Positions 58,287 through 64,000 of a DNA stretch of 64,000 bases are shown here, piece by piece. The notes beneath the pieces are model-generated. The model saw only the letters and a program-made list of their open reading frames with translations, made no database searches and was not told where the DNA came from. This stretch comes from an uncultured Collinsella sp. (lineage in GTDB: Bacteria; Actinomycetota; Coriobacteriia; Coriobacteriales; Coriobacteriaceae): the NCBI GenBank assembly GCA_900541055.1, contig UQHZ01000001.1:124001-188000 (forward strand), read 5' to 3'. Position numbers and translations under genes: made by a program. The stretch's first letter is position 1, and each line of letters begins with the position of its first letter.

Positions 58287-60050
58287 ATGGCAGATTCCAC
58301 CACCGATTACAACAATCTAGATCCCTTGGGTGACGAGGCGGCGGTTGTCGATGAGGTCGACGCCGCCGTCTCGGGCGCTCGCAAGAAGCCGCGCGCTGTC
58401 GATATGGTGCCCGAGGAGCCCGACGCGATGGCGCCGGACGAGGAATACCAGCTCACGCCGGCGGGTCGTCGCGAACGCATCGGGCAGATTGTTCGCCTGG
58501 TCAAAAAGTACCGCGTGTGGGATAACCTCACGCCGGTTCGTTTGCGCCGCCTGCTCGAGGAACTCGGCCCCATGTTCGTCAAGATGGGGCAGATTCTGGC
58601 CAACCGGTCCGAGATTCTGCCGCAACGCTTTTGCGACGAGCTGCGTCGTCTGCGCTCCGACGTGGAGCCGGTGCCGTACGAGGTAGTGCTCCGCTGCTTG
58701 GAAGAGGAATACGGCTTGCGCCTGGGGGAGATGTTCGATGCGATCGACCCCAATCCGCTTGGTAGCGCATCGCTCGCGCAGGTGCACCGCGCTCGTCTGG
58801 TGACGGGCGAGGACGTGGCCGTCAAGGTGCAGCGCCCCGGTGCGCAGCAGGTTATGGCGCAGGACATCGATATCATCCGCTCGGTGGTGCGTATCGTTTC
58901 CAAGTTCGTCAACACCGATCAATTCGTTGACCTGCACGGCGTGGTCGAGGAGCTGTGGACCTCGTTTCGCGAGGAGACCAACTTTTTGGCCGAGGCCAAA
59001 AACCTCAATGACTTTTACGAGTTCCATAAGAGCGTTCATGGCGTGACGTGCCCTAAATCCTATCTGGACCTGTGCACCGAGCACGTGGTGGTTATGGACT
59101 ACGTCGACGGCATTTCGATCGCCGATCCTGAACGCTTGGTGGCCGAGGGTTATGACTTGGAAAAGATCGGTGCCGCAATCGTCGAGGACTACTCGACGCA
59201 GGTGCTCGATGACGGCTTTTTCCATGCCGACCCGCATGCGGGAAACATCATTCTCAAGGACGGCATCGTCTACTTTATCGACTTGGGCATGGTCGGACGC
59301 ATGTCGAGTCACGATCGCGGTATCGTCAAGGACATGATTTTCGCCGTGGCCGAGGGTGACGTGCCCAAGCTCAAGGATTCGCTCATGCGCTTTGCTGTGA
59401 CGCGCGGCGATTCGGCCGAGCTTGACCATTCGGCCTTTTTGTCCGATTTGGACTTTATCGTGGCTGACTTTGCGGGCCTTGACCTTAAGGACCTGGATAT
59501 CGGTGAGTTTTTGACCTCGCTGTTAAACCTCGCGCGCAAAAATGACGTTGAGCTGCCGAGCGTGGTGACAATGTTCGCCCGCGGCATGGTGACGCTCGAG
59601 GGCCTGTTGACCGAGTACATGCCTAACGTCAACATGATCCAGATCATCCAGACGCACATCAAAAACGAGAAGAGCACCTACGCCCGCATGCGCGAGGTGA
59701 GCCGCGACTTTGCAGCGAGCAGTTATCGCGCGGCGAAGGGCTCGCTCGAGGCGGCCGAGTATCTGGGCTTGGCTTCGCGCATGCTCACACGCGGCCAGCT
59801 TAAGGTGAACACGCAGATCATGAGCAGCGATAAGGCGCTGCGACAGCTGGGCGGAATTATCGACCGCATGTCGATGGCAATTGTGATTGCCGGCCTGTTT
59901 ATCGGTTCGTCGGTGGTGTACTACGCGCGCATCGAGCCGGTTGTGTTTGGTATCCCGGTCATTGGCTTTATGGGCTACGTGAGCGCGCTGGTGCTGGCAC
60001 TTATGCTGGGCCGCAATATCTGGCTCAACAGCCACGGCGGCAAGCACTAG
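58287..60050 (+). CDS. ABC1/UbiB-family atypical kinase
   Basis: A 587-residue ABC1/AarF/UbiB protein. Motifs are KxGQ in PMFVKMGQILANR, AVKVQRPG, the AAS-like SLAQVHRA, HADPHAGNI (metal-binding) and IDLGMVGRM. Two C-terminal membrane helices (about 530-580) anchor it. The N-terminal 70 residues are acidic and low-complexity. UbiB proteins support quinone or isoprenoid metabolism through ATP hydrolysis. A quinone pathway is not visible in this window. It follows the phasin-like gene by 8 bp. Confidence 0.92.
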   Translation: MADSTTDYNNLDPLGDEAAVVDEVDAAVSGARKKPRAVDMVPEEPDAMAPDEEYQLTPAGRRERIGQIVRLVKKYRVWDNLTPVRLRRLLEELGPMFVKMGQILANRSEILPQRFCDELRRLRSDVEPVPYEVVLRCLEEEYGLRLGEMFDAIDPNPLGSASLAQVHRARLVTGEDVAVKVQRPGAQQVMAQDIDIIRSVVRIVSKFVNTDQFVDLHGVVEELWTSFREETNFLAEAKNLNDFYEFHKSVHGVTCPKSYLDLCTEHVVVMDYVDGISIADPERLVAEGYDLEKIGAAIVEDYSTQVLDDGFFHADPHAGNIILKDGIVYFIDLGMVGRMSSHDRGIVKDMIFAVAEGDVPKLKDSLMRFAVTRGDSAELDHSAFLSDLDFIVADFAGLDLKDLDIGEFLTSLLNLARKNDVELPSVVTMFARGMVTLEGLLTEYMPNVNMIQIIQTHIKNEKSTYARMREVSRDFAASSYRAAKGSLEAAEYLGLASRMLTRGQLKVNTQIMSSDKALRQLGGIIDRMSMAIVIAGLFIGSSVVYYARIEPVVFGIPVIGFMGYVSALVLALMLGRNIWLNSHGGKH

Positions 60051-60101
60051 AGGCTGCGACCGTCACCGCATTTTCCTATCGCAAACAATAGCTTTTACCA
60101 T

Positions 60102-60129
60102 GGGCTTCGCCTGCGTGCGAGGCCCTTTT
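60102..60129 (+). terminator. Terminator of the UbiB-family gene
   Basis: GGGCTTCGC (60102-60110) pairs with GCGAGGCCC (60117-60125), with one G-U pair, followed by TTTT. It is 51 bp past the stop codon and just ahead of the riboswitch promoter. Confidence 0.75.
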
Positions 60130-60142
60130 GCGTGATACCATT

Positions 60143-60170
60143 TTGACGGTAATAATCGATGGCCTAGATG
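60143..60170 (+). promoter_or_regulatory. Promoter of the riboswitch transcript
   Basis: TTGACG (60143-60148) and TAGATG (60165-60170) are separated by 16 bp. Transcription would begin at about 60177, at the 5' edge of the riboswitch. Confidence 0.65.
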
Positions 60171-60334
60171 GTGGTGCGGAGACGCACGAATGCGCGGTTA
60201 TCCTGCGCATTTGGGAGAATCGGGGTGCAAGTCCCCGGCTGTACCAGTAACCGTAATTCCTCTTGGCTCGGGATGCTCGCGTCGCAGATCGGACGACGTG
60301 CCCGAGTCGTTAAGGTTAAGTCGGATCGCCTCCC
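60171..60334 (+). promoter_or_regulatory. Cobalamin riboswitch
   Basis: The conserved core lies at 60213-60256: GGGAGAAT, GGGGTGCAAGTCCCC, then GGCTGTACCAGTAACCGTAA, the B12-box. The downstream AAGTCGGATCGCC (60318-60330) matches the 3' conserved segment that closes the receptor. The leader to the start codon is about 300 nt. No terminator hairpin was seen, so control is probably translational: GTCTC at 60442-60446 and CTCC at 60456-60459 can each pair with the ribosome site GGAGAC at 60474-60479. Rfam family RF00174 is the expected hit. Confidence 0.88.
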
Positions 60335-60481
60335 GTCTTGCATGCGGCTGCGGCTTTTGCCGCCGGTGTGCATAGGGCTCTGGAGGGAAGGGGGACCCCG
60401 ATGGGGGAACTCGAGCGCAACATGCGCGATGACGTGGGGCAGTCTCAAGGCAACGCTCCAAGTACAGACAGTAGGAGACAA

Positions 60482-63400
60482 ATGGATATGTTTGAGGACG
60501 AGCGCCAGCGCGTCTCGCATCGCCGTGGCGCAATTGCGCGCGGCGTAGCCAAGCGCGGCCTGGTGGCATTCCTGGCCTTCGCGATGGCCTTTGGCACCAC
60601 ACCGGCTCAGCTGTGGGCCGAGGGCGCCGAGGGCATTGCCGAGGCTGTGGCTCAGGCTGCGACGCCGGGCGAGGACGCAGCGCTTGCGGGCGGTACCGCT
60701 GAGCAGAGCGGCGCCGAGGTTTCGGATTCCGAGGGCGCGCCTGCAGCTAGTGCAGCCATAACAGAGGCAGCAACTGGCGGCGAAGGCTCGGCGACGGGGG
60801 AGAGCCCTGCCGCGAGCGAGCAGTCTTCGACGGCATCCGCTGGCCAAGCGGGATCTGCCGCCGCGGCTGCCGTTCAGACAGAGAACCCGACAGAAACCGG
60901 CGATGTCGCCAAGAAGCAGGTCGAGGTCTCGTTCTCGATTATCGGCACCGATGCTGACGGCAAGGCTCAGACCTGGGTGGCACCTACGCAGCTCAAGCTC
61001 GACGAGGGCGCGACGGCTGCGGATGCCTTCATTAAGCTGCAGGAGAAGATGGGCCTCAAGGCGAAGTACGAACCGAACACGGCATACGGTTTCTACCTCG
61101 AAAGCATCACATCTCCGAGCGATGGTCGCACGCTTGCCTACGATCCGACGACTTATGCCTTCTGGCAGCTGTTCGTCGACGGCGCGTCTTCCTCGGTTGG
61201 CGCGAGCAGCGTCAAGCTCACCCAGGGGCAGAAGATTGAGTTTGCCTATACGGCTGGTAGCTCGTCCCCTGTCGTTAAGGACCAGGTTGCCGCAAATGTG
61301 ACCGTCATTGGTCGCGATGCCCAGGGCAAGACTCAGACTTGGGTCGATAACGCGCAGTATGTGGTGACGTCCGGCTCGAGCGCACTTGACCTTACGAAGG
61401 TCGCGCTCGAGGCGAATGATATTGACGCCGTTGCTGCGGGCTCCTTCATTCTGAGCCTTAAGTACAACGGTGTTGAGCTGGGTACGCCCCAAGATTATTC
61501 GACCTATTGGCAGCTGTTTATCAACGGCAAGTCGAGTGACTATACGGCGGACAATGTCACCATCCATGCCGGCGATACCGTCACGTGGTTCTACGGTGGC
61601 TGGGGCGACCAGTTGCCGTCCGATTCTGTCCATGCTTCTGTTCAGGTTCTCGGTAAGGACAAGGACGGCAAGCAGCAGGTTTGGGCTTCGACGGGTCAGA
61701 CGAGTCTCAAGGCGGGCTCTACTGCCAAGGATCTCCTTGAGCAGACCGGCCTTAAGCTCGATGCTAGCGAATCGTCTTGGGGCTGGTTCCTCAACGGTAT
61801 TACTTCGCCGTTCGACAGTAAGTCCTATGGCTGGGATGCTGCGACCAAGAGCTATTGGCGCTTCTACGTAAATGGCAAGTTCGCCGACGTTGGCGCCGGT
61901 GCCTACAAGCTCCAGGAGGGTGACGCCGTCACCTTTATGTATGGTGCTGACGCCGATGCCCTCCCCGGTCAGGTGCTTGGATCCGCCGATGTTATCGGTC
62001 CCGATGTCAACGGCAACAATACTCGCTGGGGCTCGGCAAGCAGTGTTTCTTTGCCTGAAGGCTCTACTGCCCAGAACCTTATTGAGACGGTTCTGAAGGC
62101 CAAGGGCGTTACGTACAACGGCTCCCAGAGTGGCGAGTACTGGTTCCTCAATTCCATCAAATCGCCGTTCGAAGACAAGTCGTACGGTTATGATGCTGCG
62201 ACCAATAAATATTGGCACCTGTATATCAATGGAGAGCCCTCCTTACTCTGCGCCAATCAGATTACGCTCAAGAGCGGCGATAAGGTCACGCTTGCCTATA
62301 CCACCGACGATTCGCCCATGCCCGATCCCGACAAGGTTGTCGTGGACCCGAGTGCGACGACTCCTGATTGGGATGCCGAGTGGGCCGGCTACGGCAACAG
62401 TGGCAACGGTTCGACCGTAACGGATGCCAAGACGCCTGCGCAGGCCGCCGGTCTTAAGTGGGCCTTCGATTGGAAGGCCGAGTCTGGTCAGCAGTATGCC
62501 AACTGCAGCGAACCTGTCATCGCCAACGGCTTTGTGTACATCGCGACCGAGAACGAGCTCATCAAGATCGATTCGTCCACGGGCAAAAAGGTTGCCTCTG
62601 CGCCGCTTGCCTCCAAGGTGAGCTATACCTCTCGTCCGATCTATACCAATGGCCTTATCATCGTTCCGCTCAACGGCGGTGCGGTCCAGGCGATTACTGC
62701 AGACAAGCTGATCTGCAAGTGGCTGACGCCTGGTTTGACGGACTTGACGCAGAGCTCCTGCACCGTCGTTTCGGACGGCGAGTACGTCTATGTAGGCTCG
62801 GTCGATATTTCGTATGACGAGAATTACAACGCGACCTACGGCAACGGCTCCTTTGCGCGCATTAAGATTGCCACGGGCGAAGTTTCTTGGCAGAACATCG
62901 ACCCTGCCGAGGGCTATTACTGGACTGGTGCGGCTTTGACGGATAAGTATGCCATCGTTCCTACGAGCGCGGGTACGCTTAAGTGCATTGATAAGACGAC
63001 GGGCGATGTCGTTTCGACCATGAAGCTCGGCGCTGTCGCAAATGCCGATTGCATTGCCGATCCGTCCAATGGTTCGACCTTCTATCAGATGACGCACGAC
63101 GGAAAGCTCCATGTGATTTCGCTTTCGGCGAAGGGCGTGCTGAGTGAACAGAAGACGGTTGATCTGGGCCTTACGAATAATCTGAGCGCCCCTGCGGTGT
63201 CTGGTGACAATCTGATTGTCGGCGGACAGACGGCTACTGGCTCTGCTCTGGTTCTCTATAACCTGAAGACGGGTAAGACCACGATGGTCGCTGCTGCCGA
63301 CGGCAAGGCGCTGCCGGCTGGCCTCAACGGTATTGCTGCTACTCCGCTGGTGAGTGTTCAGGGCGGCAAGACCTATGTGTACTTCACCGTTAACAGCGCG

Positions 63401-64000
63401 GATAGCAAGGATTACGTCAACTACTCTGCTGGTGGTGGCGTGTATCGCTATACGCTCGGCGATGCAGAGGCGACGCAGATTTATGATGCGGCTGGTCATT
63501 ACCAGTACTGTGACTCTCCGGTCATTGCCGATGCTTCTGGCAATCTCTACTACATTAATGATTCGGGCACGCTGTTTAAACTTGGAGCTGTCGAGTCTTG
63601 GACGGTTGCCTTTAACTCCAACGGCGGGTCTGCTTGCGACACTAAGTTTGTTGCTACGGCCGATGGCAAGCTGGTCAAGCCGGCCGATCCGACGCGCGAT
63701 GGCTACACTTTCGGCGGTTGGTATACCGATGAGGCTTGTACGCAGGCGTATGACTTTAGCACGCCGGTGACGGCCGATCTGACGCTGTATGCCAAGTGGA
63801 CCAAGAATGCCGTTAACCCTGGCGGTGATGGCGGCGCTGGTTCGAATGGCGGCGGCGGTTCTGGTACCGGTACTGGTTCCGGCACTGGCGCTGGCGCGGG
63901 TTCTGGCTCCGGCTCGAAGGGCGGCGCTATTGCCCCGGGCAAGAAGCCGGTGACCAAGACGACGGTGTCGACCAAGACCGAGACCAAGGACAACAAGTCC
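60482..64000 (+). CDS. Large secreted DUF4430 (transcobalamin-like) surface protein, partial
   Basis: The frame is open for 1173 residues to the window end. An N-terminal signal is at about residues 23-47 (LVAFLAFAMAFGTTPAQLWA). A Ser/Ala/Glu-rich stalk follows. Four repeated DUF4430 (transcobalamin C-terminal-like) domains lie near residues 143-256, 265-380, 383-480 and 497-602, each with a conserved FWQLFVDG, YWRFYVNG or YWHLYING element. Next come a PQQ-like beta-propeller (about 640-1036) and an InlB/Flg_new repeat (about 1040-1107) ending in KWTKN. A Gly/Ser/Thr-rich spacer suggests a cell-wall anchor beyond the window. The upstream B12 riboswitch fits a cobalamin-binding or capture role. 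Start ATG 60482 follows TAGGAGAC. Confidence 0.87.
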   Translation, partial: MDMFEDERQRVSHRRGAIARGVAKRGLVAFLAFAMAFGTTPAQLWAEGAEGIAEAVAQAATPGEDAALAGGTAEQSGAEVSDSEGAPAASAAITEAATGGEGSATGESPAASEQSSTASAGQAGSAAAAAVQTENPTETGDVAKKQVEVSFSIIGTDADGKAQTWVAPTQLKLDEGATAADAFIKLQEKMGLKAKYEPNTAYGFYLESITSPSDGRTLAYDPTTYAFWQLFVDGASSSVGASSVKLTQGQKIEFAYTAGSSSPVVKDQVAANVTVIGRDAQGKTQTWVDNAQYVVTSGSSALDLTKVALEANDIDAVAAGSFILSLKYNGVELGTPQDYSTYWQLFINGKSSDYTADNVTIHAGDTVTWFYGGWGDQLPSDSVHASVQVLGKDKDGKQQVWASTGQTSLKAGSTAKDLLEQTGLKLDASESSWGWFLNGITSPFDSKSYGWDAATKSYWRFYVNGKFADVGAGAYKLQEGDAVTFMYGADADALPGQVLGSADVIGPDVNGNNTRWGSASSVSLPEGSTAQNLIETVLKAKGVTYNGSQSGEYWFLNSIKSPFEDKSYGYDAATNKYWHLYINGEPSLLCANQITLKSGDKVTLAYTTDDSPMPDPDKVVVDPSATTPDWDAEWAGYGNSGNGSTVTDAKTPAQAAGLKWAFDWKAESGQQYANCSEPVIANGFVYIATENELIKIDSSTGKKVASAPLASKVSYTSRPIYTNGLIIVPLNGGAVQAITADKLICKWLTPGLTDLTQSSCTVVSDGEYVYVGSVDISYDENYNATYGNGSFARIKIATGEVSWQNIDPAEGYYWTGAALTDKYAIVPTSAGTLKCIDKTTGDVVSTMKLGAVANADCIADPSNGSTFYQMTHDGKLHVISLSAKGVLSEQKTVDLGLTNNLSAPAVSGDNLIVGGQTATGSALVLYNLKTGKTTMVAAADGKALPAGLNGIAATPLVSVQGGKTYVYFTVNSADSKDYVNYSAGGGVYRYTLGDAEATQIYDAAGHYQYCDSPVIADASGNLYYINDSGTLFKLGAVESWTVAFNSNGGSACDTKFVATADGKLVKPADPTRDGYTFGGWYTDEACTQAYDFSTPVTADLTLYAKWTKNAVNPGGDGGAGSNGGGGSGTGTGSGTGAGAGSGSGSKGGAIAPGKKPVTKTTVSTKTETKDNKS

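Noticed and set aside
60164..62218. 684-codon minus-strand frame opposite the riboswitch and DUF4430 gene
   Set aside because: Antisense shadow of the repeated surface protein, crossing the conserved riboswitch core.
1..64000. tRNA or rRNA genes
   Set aside because: Intergenic regions were scanned by eye for T-loop sequences (GGTTCGAATCC-like) with matching acceptor stems and for rRNA landmarks; the only GTTCGAA hits lie in coding regions.

Overview
The window is high-GC DNA from an anaerobic actinobacterium of the class Coriobacteriia, most likely Collinsella or a close relative. This rests on gene content and codon bias and was not checked against a database. Pointers are GTG and TTG starts, a [FeFe]-hydrogenase operon, an AddAB (not RecBCD) recombination pair, a DnaE with an intact PHP domain, formate-tetrahydrofolate ligase, a superoxide reductase, sortase-type surface proteins, and many short palindromic intergenic repeats that look typical of gut Coriobacteria. 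I found no rRNA, tRNA or CRISPR array.

Layout. 1-1397: minus-strand signalling genes, a truncated Ser/Thr kinase and an FHA protein. 1986-5611: a DEAD-box RNA helicase and a flavodoxin/ferredoxin protein, separated by a MITE-like element. 5952-12030: a tight operon with a GltD-like flavoprotein fused to a NuoF-type Fe-S module, an [FeFe] hydrogenase, a substrate-binding lipoprotein and an unusual ABC permease-ATPase fusion. 12246-19179: an orphan RelB-type antitoxin, CPBP protease, YgiQ radical SAM protein, YoaK-like membrane protein, FucO-like alcohol dehydrogenase and M42 peptidase. 19316-23348: mnmA and cysK, with a divergent Rrf2 regulator, a small membrane protein and a YerC/TrpR-like protein. 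23569-37766: addB, addA, dnaE and a SWIM-SNF2 helicase. 37932-44660: superoxide reductase, a NAD-synthetase homologue with both catalytic centres degraded, ruvC-ruvA-ruvB and fhs. 44840-53933: accessory genes (membrane protein, CDF transporter, zinc-ribbon protein, SHOCT protein, HicAB, PH-like protein, PI-PLC-like surface protein, lipoprotein). 54394-64000: an FchA-type cyclohydrolase with FolD, a C69 dipeptidase, a phasin-like/UbiB pair, and a cobalamin riboswitch controlling a large DUF4430 surface protein that runs off the window.

How the genes connect. Fhs, FchA and FolD cover formate activation and the C1-folate interconversions. FolD lacks the lysine and glutamine of the cyclohydrolase site, so the neighbouring FchA probably performs that step. 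The hydrogenase operon links H2 metabolism to a pyridine-nucleotide/flavin module. RuvABC, AddAB and DnaE form a DNA replication and repair block. The B12 riboswitch suggests cobalamin-responsive display of a transcobalamin-like protein.

The intergenic DNA is unusually structured. It holds several families of near-perfect dyads of about 20-32 bp arms, many with a GGGGAC or GGGAC core, two elements of about 235 bp with terminal inverted repeats, a pair of 57-nt palindromic units 81 bp apart, and a nested hairpin of about 130 nt after fucO.
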